Source: Paracoccaceae bacterium (lineage in GTDB: Bacteria; Pseudomonadota; Alphaproteobacteria; Rhodobacterales; Rhodobacteraceae). Taken from it: a stretch of 64,000 bases of DNA. Made by a program: the position numbers and the translations under genes. Under the pieces are notes generated by a model. The model worked only from the letters and a program-made list of their open reading frames with translations. It ran no database searches and was not told where the DNA came from. Below are positions 7,571 through 16,940 of the stretch, in pieces. Position 1 is the stretch's first letter. Each line of letters begins with the position of its first letter. The stretch covers positions 1 through 64,000 of the forward strand of contig JAGXGW010000023.1 of NCBI GenBank assembly GCA_024636555.1. Direction: 5' to 3'.

Positions 7571-8069
7571 GGTCGTTTTTCCTTTTCGTTGCTGTATCCG
7601 AGTGAATAGCGTCGTGGTCGAAGACCCCGCCCTTGGGGCGCAGGGCGAGCGGGCCGACGTGCGGGATGAGCACGCTCACGGGTGCCCACCGATCTTGTCG
7701 AACCAACGCAGGGCAACGCGCCTCGTTCCTTGGCGTTGGACTTTGTGCACAAATGACGCAGGCAACCGCCAGTTCCAATAGTTCCGCAGGTGAACGGCCT
7801 GATTGTCCGATGCAGCGTCTGGGCCGACGGCGTCGAGGGGTGAGCAAGGCGTTGCCAATAATCCGTCCCGATGGTTGCCGCCCGCGCGCTTCATTGATAC
7901 GCACGGTCTGTTCGTTGGTTGTCTTTCCATTTTTCCGGACAATGGATGGTTGAGGTCGACGCAAGCGATGACTTCGCCAAAATCATCCGCATCAGCAATC
8001 GTCACAACAGCAGTCTGCCAAGATGAAGCCCCGGACAATGAAATCAGCAAGCCGGGCAGGGGAAACCGA
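7571..8069. other. Intergenic stretch between the DJ-1 and M23 genes
   Basis: It contains the EcfG-type site for the DJ-1 gene (7705-7729). The M23 frame stays open upstream to 7803, and several minus-strand frames cross it, but none gives a known product or a good ribosome site. A 16-base word at 7753-7768 recurs at 9472-9487, probably by chance. No other structure was recognised. Confidence 0.5.
7705..7729 (-). promoter_or_regulatory. EcfG-type general stress promoter upstream of the DJ-1/Hsp31 gene
   Basis: Minus strand: GGAAC, 16 bases, CGTT, an exact consensus match. It lies about 135 bp from the ATG at 7570, so the leader would be long (about 125 nt), which lowers confidence relative to the other sites. 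Confidence 0.55.
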
Positions 8070-9395
8070 ATGAGGTTGAGATATTGGACGGCCATCGTGG
8101 TCATCGTCATCGTCGCTGCGGTTGGCGTGGCGATGCGGAAGGACGCTCCGGTGGATGCGCCGCGACTGCCGATGGACACAGCCTCGGAGGATTTGCAAAA
8201 GCACGATACGGCATGGTTGGCTGATGATGATCTTTTGCCGCCACCGCCCGAGACAGCCATGCCGGAAGGCGAGGCACCGCCAGTCCCGCCCGACAGCGAT
8301 GTGATGTGGTCGCGCGCCATCGAGCAGGGTGAGAGCCTCAATGTCCTGCTCGCCGAGGCGGGATTGGAGCCCGTCGACCGTGCAACGGTTGCCGGCGCGA
8401 TTGCATCCGCGTTCGATCTGCGACGCCTGCAGCCCGGCCACCGGCTTACAGTGGGAAAGACATCGGCCGGAACGCTTGAACATGCCGTGCTCGAAGTTGA
8501 GGACGGTGTGCGTATTCAGGCGATTTTCGGGGCCGAGCCGTCAGTGCTTTCGATCCCTCCCGAACTGGAAAGTGTGCGCCTTGCTGGCGAGGCCTCGATT
8601 GGAAGCTCGATTTACGCCGCTTTGGATGCGGCAGGCATACCGACAAGGTTCGCAACCGATCTGGAGCTTGTTCTGGCAGGCTCTGTCGATTTACGCAGGG
8701 TCCTTTCCGGCGGTGAGCATCTGCGGCTGCTCTGGCGCGAGAACCGTCTGGACAGCCGCGTGATCGGTGAGCCGACGATCGACTTTGCCGAGATTGATCT
8801 CGGCGGCGAGCGCTACGAAATCCTGTGGCCCGACGACGATGCCGTGAGAACCAAAATCTACAAAGATGGCAGCCTTCTGCTGCGTTTTGACCAACCGATC
8901 AAGGGCGCCCGTCTGAGCTCGCCGTTCGGGATGCGGAAACATCCCATCCACGGCTCTACGCGGATGCACCGCGGTCTGGATTTTGCCGCCGAGCTGGGAA
9001 CGCCTGTTCAGGCAACGCAATCGGGCCGGATCGCGTTCATGGGGCGTCGGCTGGGCTATGGCTTGATGGTCGAGATCGAACATGCGGATGACATGCGGAC
9101 GCTCTACGCGCATCTGAGCGCGGTGAACGAGGCGCTGGAGGTCGGCCAGCGGATCGGGAAAGGCGAGGAAATCGGGCGGGTCGGCTCGACCGGAACATCG
9201 ACAGCGCCGCATCTGCATTACGAGGTGCTGGTGAACGACCGTCCGGTTCCGCCCCTGACGGATGAACGCCTGTCGCGCTTGAGCGGCGGGGCCGCCGCGC
9301 AGTCCGCCGATCCGGATGTGATCGTCACCGCGCGCGACGCACTCGAGCGCCTGTTGCAGACACAAGAGGTCGGCGCGCAAGGTTCGCGCTATTGA
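8070..9395 (+). CDS. M23-family peptidoglycan metallopeptidase, membrane-anchored
   Basis: From the ATG at 8070 the product is 441 aa; the longer ORF from 7803 adds an N-terminus with no membrane or domain signature, whereas the start used gives MRLRYWTAIVVIVIVAAVGVAM, a clean anchor helix behind a GGCAGGGG ribosome site. After a Pro-rich linker and an OapA/LysM-like region, the last 150 residues form a LytM domain with the zinc pattern HRGLDFAAELGTPV near residue 301 and HLHYEV near residue 383. These enzymes cut peptide cross-links of peptidoglycan in the periplasm. All expected zinc ligands are present, so it should be active. Confidence 0.88.
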   Translation: MRLRYWTAIVVIVIVAAVGVAMRKDAPVDAPRLPMDTASEDLQKHDTAWLADDDLLPPPPETAMPEGEAPPVPPDSDVMWSRAIEQGESLNVLLAEAGLEPVDRATVAGAIASAFDLRRLQPGHRLTVGKTSAGTLEHAVLEVEDGVRIQAIFGAEPSVLSIPPELESVRLAGEASIGSSIYAALDAAGIPTRFATDLELVLAGSVDLRRVLSGGEHLRLLWRENRLDSRVIGEPTIDFAEIDLGGERYEILWPDDDAVRTKIYKDGSLLLRFDQPIKGARLSSPFGMRKHPIHGSTRMHRGLDFAAELGTPVQATQSGRIAFMGRRLGYGLMVEIEHADDMRTLYAHLSAVNEALEVGQRIGKGEEIGRVGSTGTSTAPHLHYEVLVNDRPVPPLTDERLSRLSGGAAAQSADPDVIVTARDALERLLQTQEVGAQGSRY

Positions 9396-9541
9396 TCTTG
9401 CCGCTTTGTGGAAAGGCGCGGAAGGGCTTGACCAGACTGCGGCGTAACGCACCCTTGGCCCGCGTGAATGCATGACGCAGGCAACCGGATGGCTTCGGAG
9501 ACGTTGGTTGTGCGAATGTCCACTGACACAAGGAGCCTCAC

Positions 9542-10216
9542 ATGAGCGGGAAAACACTTTTTATCACGGGCGCATCAAGCGGAATCGGGGCGGCAACGGC
9601 GCGCTTGGCCGTTTCTCAGGGTTGGACAGTCGGGCTTTTTGCGCGCTCGGAAGACAAGTTGGCAGCGCTGGTGGAAGAGTTCGGGGCGCGGGCGATGGCC
9701 TTGCCGGGTGATGTGACCGATTTTACGAGTGTGAAAGCGGCCATCGATGCTTTCGTGCAAGAGAAGGGTCCGCTGGACGCTGCATTCGCCAATGCCGGCA
9801 TGGGCCTGTCCGCCGCAGGCACCGAGAAGGGCGAGCCGGAGGAATGGGAGCGCATGGTGGGCGTGAACGTCCTCGGCGTCCTGTGGACCGTCAAGGCCGC
9901 GATGCCGCATCTGGCGCAGCGGGCGGGGCATATGGTGCTGACAGGCTCTGCCGCCGGACGACGCCATATTTCGGGCTCGGTTTACGGCGCGACGAAATGG
10001 TTCGTACACGGATACGGGGGCAACCTGTCCGAGGAGATGAAGGAATTCGGGGGCCGCTGCACGGTGATCGCGCCGGGCATGGTCGATACACCTTTTTTTG
10101 ACGAGCCGAAGCCGGAGAAACTGCAGCCCGAAGATGTGGCCCGCGCCGTGCTCTTCGCGCTTGAGGCCGATCCGCGCTGCGCATTGAACGAAATGTTCCT
10201 GATGCCGACGCAGTAA
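9542..10216 (+). CDS. Classical SDR oxidoreductase (YdfG-like)
   Basis: The 224-aa protein carries TGASSGIG (cofactor loop near residues 9-16), NAGMG, a Ser in LTGSAAGRRH, and the catalytic YGATK near residue 148. Basic residues after the second strand (FARSEDKL) favour NADPH. The closest general type is the YdfG 3-hydroxy-acid or serine dehydrogenase group, but the substrate is not given by the sequence. AAGGAG precedes the ATG. It is a single-gene unit on the plus strand, 146 bp after the M23 gene. Confidence 0.82.
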   Translation: MSGKTLFITGASSGIGAATARLAVSQGWTVGLFARSEDKLAALVEEFGARAMALPGDVTDFTSVKAAIDAFVQEKGPLDAAFANAGMGLSAAGTEKGEPEEWERMVGVNVLGVLWTVKAAMPHLAQRAGHMVLTGSAAGRRHISGSVYGATKWFVHGYGGNLSEEMKEFGGRCTVIAPGMVDTPFFDEPKPEKLQPEDVARAVLFALEADPRCALNEMFLMPTQ

Positions 10217-10393
10217 CGGCGCTTCGGGAAAGCCGCCGGGGCTGTTGGAAGATATGCGGCAATGATGCCACAACGCGGGATACACGGCTTGACCGCGTGG
10301 CGAAACGCGTCTTCCATATGGCCGCGGCGGTGTCACCGTATGAGTGTTAGTAGAGGGTCCGGTCATCATGCTTGAATATATCAGGGGCAGCGT

Positions 10394-11080
10394 ATGAAAA
10401 CGGATGATGTCGCGGCCGAGTGCCACACGGTTATGGTGCCGAATTCGCCCTACTTGAACGAGAACCGGATCGCACGGATCAATGCGGGGCGCTACGAGGG
10501 CGAGGAAATCCGCGGCGCACTGCATGTCACCGGCCCTGACGACAGGGTCCTTGAAATGGGTGCAGGACTTGGGGTTGTGGGGGCTATCTGCGCCAAGAAC
10601 CAGAAGCCGCAAAAGGTTGTTTCCTTCGAGGCAAATCCTGCGTTGTTGCCGCACATCAACGCGCTTTACGAGATGAACGCGCTGCAAGACCGGATCACGG
10701 TGAGAAACGCTGTTGTGCTGTCCGAGCCGGATTGCCCCGAGACTGTCGCGTTTCATGTGCAGAACTCCTACCTCGGCTCCTCGCTTTTGTTGAAAGCCGA
10801 CCGCAAGACCACCCAGATCGACGTGCCGACGGCGGCGTTCGAGGACATCCGGCAGGAACTCTCTCCGACGGTGCTGCTCTGTGATATAGAGGGTGGCGAA
10901 CTGGCGTTTCTGGAACATGCCGATCTGTCCGGTATCAGGGCCGTCGTGATGGAATTCCATCCCGAAGCTTACGGCATTGCGGGGATGCGGAAATGTAAAG
11001 ATATTCTCAGGTCGGCTGGTTTCGTGAAAGAGGATGACCTCTCGTCGCGCACTGTCTGGACTTGCACCAGAGCCGTGTAG
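10394..11080 (+). CDS. FkbM-family methyltransferase (first copy)
   Basis: A 228-aa SAM-dependent methyltransferase: VLEMGAGLGVVGAICAKN is the SAM-binding loop, SFEANPALLPHI the acidic ribose-binding strand, and CDIEGGELAFL the FkbM signature. FkbM enzymes O-methylate sugars or polyketides and often sit in polysaccharide gene sets. It lies three bases before a GT61 glycosyltransferase gene, so the two are almost certainly one operon, and the product may methylate the glycan built by that enzyme. A second FkbM gene lies 2 kb downstream. Confidence 0.82.
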   Translation: MKTDDVAAECHTVMVPNSPYLNENRIARINAGRYEGEEIRGALHVTGPDDRVLEMGAGLGVVGAICAKNQKPQKVVSFEANPALLPHINALYEMNALQDRITVRNAVVLSEPDCPETVAFHVQNSYLGSSLLLKADRKTTQIDVPTAAFEDIRQELSPTVLLCDIEGGELAFLEHADLSGIRAVVMEFHPEAYGIAGMRKCKDILRSAGFVKEDDLSSRTVWTCTRAV

Positions 11081-11083
11081 AAC

Positions 11084-12202
11084 ATGGATGTTCAGCTTGA
11101 CCGCGTGATCCCGGATCAACCGCCCATGCCAGACGCCGGGTGGTCGCAGGCGGTCGAGATCCTTCCCGGTGCCGTTGTGGTTCCGGCGAAGTCCAGCGCG
11201 TTCCAGCAGCCTGCCGGCGTCCTGCGGTCAGACGGCAGCTATTGCGGAACAGATGCTTTGTGGCGCAATCACCGGCCCCTGACCGTTGCACCGGAACGGC
11301 CTGACACTGTCTCTCACACGCTCGCGGGTCGTTGGATCTGGGGCGGCGTGCTCTGGGCGCATTTCGGGCATTTTCTGGTGGAAAGCACCGGACGGCTCTG
11401 GGGGATTGCTGCGGCGCAAGGCAAGATCGACGGGATCGCCTTTATACTGAAAAGACCGGGTCGCGCGGGCGAATTACACGGATTCCAGCAGGCTTTTTTT
11501 GATCTTTGCGGGATTACCGTTCCGGTGAAGATCATTGATGCGCCAACAGCGTTCGAGGAACTGGTCGTGCCCGGTCAGGGGTTCGGACTTGGGCAGATCA
11601 TCCAAGGCACGCCGCAGTTTCGTGGCTATATCACGCAGAGTTTCGGCAAGGATGTCCCGCCGGAGGGGAGCGAAAAGCTCTATATCTCAAGGTCCTTGCT
11701 CGGCCTGAACAAAGGCGGGCTGATCGGCGAGGACGAGGTTGAGATGCGTCTGGCCCAAGAGGGCTACGAGATCTTCCACCCCCAGAAGCATGACATGCGG
11801 ACGCAAATCGCCCGCTACAAAGCCGCCACCCATATCGTTGCGGCGGAAGGCTCGGCGCTGCATATGTTCGGGATGGTCGGGCAGCCCGATCAGAAAGTCG
11901 CCATGCTGATGCGGCGGCAATCGGCGGCATCCGACCAGATCGTCGCGCATCTGCAAAGTTTTTGCGGGATAGAGATCGCGCAGATCAAGCAGCTTCGCGC
12001 CATCTACAAAATGAAAGGCGGCGCCAAGAAGCGCCATGATCTGGGCGTCCTGTCCTTGCCGGATGTGCAGAAGGAACTGGCGGCGCTGGGCTTCATCCGT
12101 GACGGTGGTGCCGCGTGGGAGGAAAAGGGCTGGCCAGACGTAAAAGCCATCGTGAAGGGCAAGTACGAGAAGCGCCGGGTCGGTACAACCGATACGCCAT
12201 AA
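11084..12202 (+). CDS. Glycosyltransferase family 61 (DUF563) protein
   Basis: A 372-aa protein with the marks of GT61: HFLVESTGRLWG in the first half, then LYISRSLLG and a long C-terminal stretch ending in AAEGSALHMFGMV, the conserved GSALHN-like nucleotide-sugar site. GT61 enzymes in bacteria are found in capsule, LPS and exopolysaccharide sets and use retaining or inverting transfer of a pentose or hexose; the donor cannot be read here. Coupled to the FkbM gene by a three-base gap and convergent with the sulfotransferase gene. Confidence 0.8.
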   Translation: MDVQLDRVIPDQPPMPDAGWSQAVEILPGAVVVPAKSSAFQQPAGVLRSDGSYCGTDALWRNHRPLTVAPERPDTVSHTLAGRWIWGGVLWAHFGHFLVESTGRLWGIAAAQGKIDGIAFILKRPGRAGELHGFQQAFFDLCGITVPVKIIDAPTAFEELVVPGQGFGLGQIIQGTPQFRGYITQSFGKDVPPEGSEKLYISRSLLGLNKGGLIGEDEVEMRLAQEGYEIFHPQKHDMRTQIARYKAATHIVAAEGSALHMFGMVGQPDQKVAMLMRRQSAASDQIVAHLQSFCGIEIAQIKQLRAIYKMKGGAKKRHDLGVLSLPDVQKELAALGFIRDGGAAWEEKGWPDVKAIVKGKYEKRRVGTTDTP

Positions 12203-12226
12203 GCGCGCGGCACCCCGTGTACTCTG

Positions 12227-12859
12227 TTACTCGGGTCTTTTCGTGTTCTCATTGGCAACACCCCACCAAGGCAGATCAAAGCCCAAGAACCCACCCACTT
12301 TTTGCGGCGCTTGCGGATCGGTGATGTCGTATTCCAGAAAATCATCCGCACCGGCAAAGACCTGACGGCAAAAGGCGTAATGCCCCTCGATCCATCTGAT
12401 ACGTTCCTCGGGGGTGGTACCAAAGCCCTGCGGCATACCGGGAACCGGACTGGCGGGCAGGCGCAGCCGTCCCAGGTCCGACCAGCGTTCCATGCTGTCG
12501 GACAGCGCTTGCGGCTCGCGGTAGGTCAGGATGAAACGCGCGCCGGGATAATGCCGACGGATCGCATGCAACAGCCCCCAATCTGTTTGTGGCCAAAGGC
12601 AGAACCCCTTGCGGACGATGCTGATCTCTGTGAACGCGTCGAACTCCGGCATCAGCGCCAGCGGATCACCATGGGCAAAATAGCCGTCATACATCAGCTT
12701 GCCGACAAAAGTGCGGATGATCTCGCGGTTCTCGGTCTGTCCGCTGCGGATGCGCCAGTCAGCTACGTTGAAACCGGCCTGTTTGAGGGCTTCGCCCAGC
12801 GTTGTCGTGCCCGATTTGGGAAGTCCGAGATTGATGATCTTGCGGGTCGCTTCGGGCAT
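12227..12859 (-). CDS. Sulfotransferase-family protein
   Basis: A 210-aa protein beginning PEATRKIINLGLPKSGTTTL; LPKSGTT is the PAPS 5'-phosphosulfate loop and RFILTYREPQALSDSMERW the 3'-phosphate site with its Arg and Ser. It should sulfate a hydroxyl of a sugar or small molecule in the cytoplasm. The ATG at 12859 is preferred over 12901 because GGA precedes it and homology starts right after it. It runs against the FkbM-GT61 pair with 24 bp between the stops and lies between two FkbM genes, which suggests modification of a surface glycan. Confidence 0.78.
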   Translation of the reverse strand: MPEATRKIINLGLPKSGTTTLGEALKQAGFNVADWRIRSGQTENREIIRTFVGKLMYDGYFAHGDPLALMPEFDAFTEISIVRKGFCLWPQTDWGLLHAIRRHYPGARFILTYREPQALSDSMERWSDLGRLRLPASPVPGMPQGFGTTPEERIRWIEGHYAFCRQVFAGADDFLEYDITDPQAPQKVGGFLGFDLPWWGVANENTKRPE

Positions 12860-13086
12860 CACGGTTTCCAATCGCAAACATGCGCCCCTGAACCAAAACA
12901 TGCGGGCCGCTCGCGGAAGTTATGGGGAGAGCGCTGTCATGACAAGGTAGCAAACTATCATGGACGCCTTTAGACATCAGACATTATGCGCGCGCGCCAC
13001 ATGGCTCCGGGCGGGATTTTTGCACTGACGTCACTGGATTGCTGCGCGCCCCTTGGCTATACAAACGAAGTCTTTAAGAGGTCGGT

Positions 13087-13815
13087 ATGCTAACAGATGA
13101 TATCTCCCGGAGCGGTCACGCGACGATCGACTGCCAGACGGTCATCACATCGCGCGGGGTCAAGCTGCCTGACGATCATAGGTATCTGTCCGACAGGCAC
13201 CGCAAACTCCTGCAAAAAGACAACTATGAGAGCAAGGAAGCCGAAGCCGCGCTGAAAGCGGTGAAATCCAGCGACATTGTCATGGAACTGGGCGGTGGGC
13301 TGGGGTTCATGTCGTCGTTGATCATGATGAACCGCAAGCCGGAAGCCTATCATCTGTTCGAGGCCAATCCGGCGCTCATACCCTATATCCGCGCTGTGCA
13401 CCGGTTCAACGGGCTTGAGGGGATAGACGTGCGCAATGCGATGCTTGATACCGAGGCAGCAGAGGCTGCGAACTTTTACGTGCGCAATGATTTTCTGGCC
13501 TCTTCCATGGCGGACGATCTCGGCGATGCAAATGGCGGTGTCATCCGCGTGGAGCAGGTTCCTGTTCTGGCGATCAACGCCGTCATGCGAGAGATCAAGC
13601 CGAGCTTTCTGGTCTGCGATATTGAAGGGGCGGAAGCGCGCATTCTTCCCAAGGCTGATTTGTCATCACTTCGCGCTGTTCTGATCGAACTTCACCCCCA
13701 AACCACGGGCCAGAGCGGTATTCAGGCGGTGTTTGATGTGATGCACGCCCATGGCCTGACATATTTTCCCCGCGCCTCCGAGGGCAAAGTGGTTCTGTTC
13801 AAGAAGGACTGGTGA
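13087..13815 (+). CDS. FkbM-family methyltransferase (second copy)
   Basis: A 242-aa methyltransferase with VMELGGGLGFMSSLI as the SAM loop, LFEANPALIPYIRAVH, and CDIEGAEARIL as the FkbM signature. It is clearly a paralogue of the protein at 10394, sharing the EANPALxPxI and CDIEGxE blocks, but starts with a different N-terminus. AAGAGG precedes the ATG. It is divergent from the sulfotransferase gene with 227 bp between starts, which holds the promoters of both. It probably O-methylates a sugar of the same polymer. Confidence 0.8.
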   Translation: MLTDDISRSGHATIDCQTVITSRGVKLPDDHRYLSDRHRKLLQKDNYESKEAEAALKAVKSSDIVMELGGGLGFMSSLIMMNRKPEAYHLFEANPALIPYIRAVHRFNGLEGIDVRNAMLDTEAAEAANFYVRNDFLASSMADDLGDANGGVIRVEQVPVLAINAVMREIKPSFLVCDIEGAEARILPKADLSSLRAVLIELHPQTTGQSGIQAVFDVMHAHGLTYFPRASEGKVVLFKKDW

Positions 13816-13971
13816 CGCAGGCCGCTTTTCAGGTGGGTTCAAGCCAGTAATCTCGGGCAATATTACAGCGGTTTTCCGACCGATTCAGGCATGGCTTTTT
13901 GAGCCCGCCTCGCGCAGTCTGCGGCGACGATCAAACGGACAACCGATACCGACACAGAAAGCCCTGACCCC

Positions 13972-15042
13972 ATGCTGATCTCCGCTCATGACCTGACCGC
14001 GCTGGCCACCGCAATTATTGCCCATGCGGGTGGCGCGCCGGATGCGGCCGCCAGAATTGCGACACGGCTCGTCGGTGCGAATCTGACAGGCCATGACAGC
14101 CACGGCGTCGGCATGATCCCGGCCTATGTAGAGGGGATAAAGGCAGGCGAGTTGCATCCCGATGCCGCGGCAAAGGTGGTGCGCGACAACGGGCCGTTCC
14201 TGTTGGTGGACGGGCAGCAAGGCTTTGGACACATCATTGCCGAACAGGCGATGGAGATGGCGATTGCGCGTGCCCGCAGCAGTCAGTTTGCCGTTCTTTC
14301 ACTCCGCAACAGTTTCCATCTGGGACGGCTGGGCGACTGGGGTGCCATGGCGGCAGAGGCCGGGTTCATCTGCATCATCTACGCCAATGTGCAGACACCC
14401 AAACCGCTTGTGGCACCTTTCGGTGGCAGCGACGGGCGGTTTGTCACCAACCCCTATTGCACGGCGATCCCCGCGACCGACAAGACCCCGATGTTCCTGC
14501 TGGACATGGCGACCAGCACGATTGCCAAGGGCAAGGCCCGCGTCGCCTATCTCAGCGGCAAACAGGTGCCCGAAGGCGCGCTGATCGACGCGCAGGGCAG
14601 GGCGACGACGGACCCCGCGGTTATGTTCGACGATCCACTGGGCGCGCTGACAACCTTCGGGTTGCACAAGGGGTTCGGACTGGCCTTGCTGGGCGATATC
14701 CTTGGCGGTTCCTTCAGCGGGGGCGGGGCCTATCTGCCGGAACGTCAGGTGCCCTCGCGCATCCTGAACCACATGATGGCGATCCTGATCGACCCTGACG
14801 CCTTCGGGACCGCCGATGATTTCGCCACCGATATGGACCGGTATGCCGCATGGGTCAAAGCCTCTCCGCCTGCGCCGGGCGTGGAAGCCGTGCAGTTTCC
14901 CGGCGATCCCGAGCGCCGCAGCGCGCAGATGCGGCAGGCCGAAGGCATCCCGATTGATCCGGGCACATGGGGCCAGTTGCTGGAAACCGCCAGATCGGTC
15001 GGTGTGCCGGAGCAGGAGTTGGCGCGCTACGCCGCAGCCTGA
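13972..15042 (+). CDS. Ldh/malate-family NAD(P)-dependent dehydrogenase
   Basis: A 356-aa protein of the type 2 malate/L-lactate (YbiC, ComC, AllD) dehydrogenase family, which does not use the Rossmann fold. Typical features are the N-terminal DSHGVGMIP motif with the catalytic His, FGHIIAEQAM, SFHLGRLGDWGAMAAEAG, and DMATSTIAKGK in the middle. These enzymes oxidise 2-hydroxy acids such as malate, sulfolactate or ureidoglycolate. The full length matches the family. It stands alone between the glycan block and the phosphorylase gene; its substrate is not shown by context. Confidence 0.85.
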   Translation: MLISAHDLTALATAIIAHAGGAPDAAARIATRLVGANLTGHDSHGVGMIPAYVEGIKAGELHPDAAAKVVRDNGPFLLVDGQQGFGHIIAEQAMEMAIARARSSQFAVLSLRNSFHLGRLGDWGAMAAEAGFICIIYANVQTPKPLVAPFGGSDGRFVTNPYCTAIPATDKTPMFLLDMATSTIAKGKARVAYLSGKQVPEGALIDAQGRATTDPAVMFDDPLGALTTFGLHKGFGLALLGDILGGSFSGGGAYLPERQVPSRILNHMMAILIDPDAFGTADDFATDMDRYAAWVKASPPAPGVEAVQFPGDPERRSAQMRQAEGIPIDPGTWGQLLETARSVGVPEQELARYAAA

Positions 15043-15185
15043 CGGCGTGGTCTGAACGCCGCCACCTTGGCGTGATGTGCGGAGCGCGCATTTTCCGTGC
15101 AATCTGCGCGCGGGCGAGCGGGGCTGCATGCCTTGCGGGTACCAAGTGATTTGTCAGTGACGCTGTGTTCTGCTTGAGTAGGTGC

Positions 15186-16940
15186 ATGACCCGCCCCCGC
15201 CCCAAAAAACCCGATACATACAGTTTTGATCGCGCCCTGGCGGCGATGATCGCCCGCATCTATCCCGCCGCCGATACCAATGATCTGGCCCGGCAATGTA
15301 TACAGGCCTTCTGGCCGGACGGGCAGCACCGCCGCAAGCGGGGCCGCGCACGCGACAACAGGCTGTGGTCGCAGGGGGATGTCCTGCTGATCACCTATGG
15401 CAATTCGCTGTTGGACGGCGCGCATAAACCGCTCGACCTGCTGAATGATTTCCTGCGCCGATACTTGCGTGACATGGTGAACGGCGTACATGTCCTGCCG
15501 TTCTTTCCCTTCACATCGGATGACGGATTTGCCGTTACCGATTTCCGTGCGGTCAATTCGCAACTGGGTGACTGGTCCGATATCAACCGGATCGCGGGCG
15601 AGTTTCAGCTGATGTCCGATCTGGTGCTCAACCATGTGTCCAGTCAGGGCGCATGGTTCAATGCCTACAGTCAAGGCAAGCCGCCCTACGACAGGTTCTT
15701 TTTTGAGGCCTCGCCCGAGGACGATCTGGCGATGGTCGTGCGGCCGCGCACCACACCGCTGTTGCAGGAGGTCGAGACAAGCAACGGGCCGCGCCATGTC
15801 TGGTGCACCTTCAGCCATGACCAGATCGATCTGGATTTCCGCAACCCCGAGGTGCTGCTGGAATTCCTGCGGATCATCCGCCTGCATATGGACAACGGGG
15901 TGCGGATCATCCGGCTGGATGCGGTGGCGTTCCTGTGGAAAGAGGCGGGTTCGCCCTCCATCCACCTGCCGCAGACCCATGCGATCGTCAAGCTGATCCG
16001 CCTGCTGTGCGACTATGCGGTGGAGCCTGTCATTCTCGTGACGGAAACCAATGTCCCCAAGGCTGAAAACCTGAGCTATTTCGGCAGGGGGGACGAGGCG
16101 CATGTGATCTATAATTTCCCGCTGCCGCCGCTCATTCTGCATGCGATGATGTCCGGCTCGGCCAGCCATCTGGTGGAATGGCAGCGCCGGATGCCGCCCG
16201 CGCCGCTGGGCTGCGCCTATCTGAATTTCACCGCCAGCCATGACGGCATCGGCATGCGCCCGGCCGAAGGGTTGCTGTCGGCGCAGGATCAGGCGGCGGT
16301 CATTACCACGGTGCGCCGGATCGGCGGGCTGGTGTCAATGCGCGGCCTGCCCTGCGGCGGCGAGGCGCCCTACGAGTTGAACACCACCTTCTTCGATGCG
16401 ACCAGCCAGACCTTCGAGGGGCCTGACGACCATCATCTGGCGCGGTTCTTTTGCTCGCAGACCATCGTGATGTCACTGGAAGGTATCCCCGCGTTCTACA
16501 TCCATTCGCTGCTGGCGACGCCGAATGACCATGACGGCGTGGAAAAGCGCGGCATGAACCGCGCGATCAACCGGCATCGCTGGGACTACACGGCCCTGCG
16601 CGCACGGCTTGAGCGGCCCGAGACGGATCAGGCGCAAGTGATGGAAGGGCTGCGCGCGCGCCTGCGTATCCGTCGCAAACAGCCCGCCTTCCACCCGAAC
16701 GCGACGCAGTTCACGATCCACACTGCCGATGACCGTATCTTCGGGATCTGGCGGCAGAGCCTTGACCGTCAGCAATCCATTTTCGCGCTGCATAATGTCA
16801 GCGCCGAAACGGTGATCCTTCCGTTGATCCGTCTCAACCTGATCGACGATGAGGACTGGACCGACCTGTTGTCAGGCGAGCGGATCGGGGATGAGGATAT
16901 CATCCTTGCCCCTTATCAATGCCGCTGGATCAGCAACTAG
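15186..16940 (+). CDS. GH13_18 sugar phosphorylase, probably glucosylglycerate phosphorylase
   Basis: A 584-aa alpha-amylase-fold enzyme. It shows VLPFFPFTSDDGFAV, LVLNHVSSQGAWF, the nucleophile strand IIRLDAVAFLWKE, the acid/base strand VILVTETNV and NFTASHDGIG, the pattern of subfamily GH13_18 (sucrose, sucrose-6-phosphate, glucosylglycerate and glucosylglycerol phosphorylases). Facing it across 346 bp are a GpgS-like synthase and its phosphatase, so glucosylglycerate is the likeliest substrate, cleaved by phosphate into glucose-1-phosphate and glycerate. The ATG at 15186 is preferred over the GTG at 15165. Confidence 0.85.
   Translation: MTRPRPKKPDTYSFDRALAAMIARIYPAADTNDLARQCIQAFWPDGQHRRKRGRARDNRLWSQGDVLLITYGNSLLDGAHKPLDLLNDFLRRYLRDMVNGVHVLPFFPFTSDDGFAVTDFRAVNSQLGDWSDINRIAGEFQLMSDLVLNHVSSQGAWFNAYSQGKPPYDRFFFEASPEDDLAMVVRPRTTPLLQEVETSNGPRHVWCTFSHDQIDLDFRNPEVLLEFLRIIRLHMDNGVRIIRLDAVAFLWKEAGSPSIHLPQTHAIVKLIRLLCDYAVEPVILVTETNVPKAENLSYFGRGDEAHVIYNFPLPPLILHAMMSGSASHLVEWQRRMPPAPLGCAYLNFTASHDGIGMRPAEGLLSAQDQAAVITTVRRIGGLVSMRGLPCGGEAPYELNTTFFDATSQTFEGPDDHHLARFFCSQTIVMSLEGIPAFYIHSLLATPNDHDGVEKRGMNRAINRHRWDYTALRARLERPETDQAQVMEGLRARLRIRRKQPAFHPNATQFTIHTADDRIFGIWRQSLDRQQSIFALHNVSAETVILPLIRLNLIDDEDWTDLLSGERIGDEDIILAPYQCRWISN

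Noticed and set aside
7803-8069. Upstream extension of the M23 gene
   Set aside because: It lacks a signal or domain; the ATG at 8070 gives a correct anchor and ribosome site.
7753-9487. 16-base word ATGACGCAGGCAACCG at 7753 and 9472, suggesting a transposition pair
   Set aside because: One shared 16-mer is about what a 64-kb window can give by chance, and the flanks differ completely.
9575-11119. 514-aa minus-strand ORF across the SDR and FkbM genes
   Set aside because: Antisense to two strong genes; no domain pattern.
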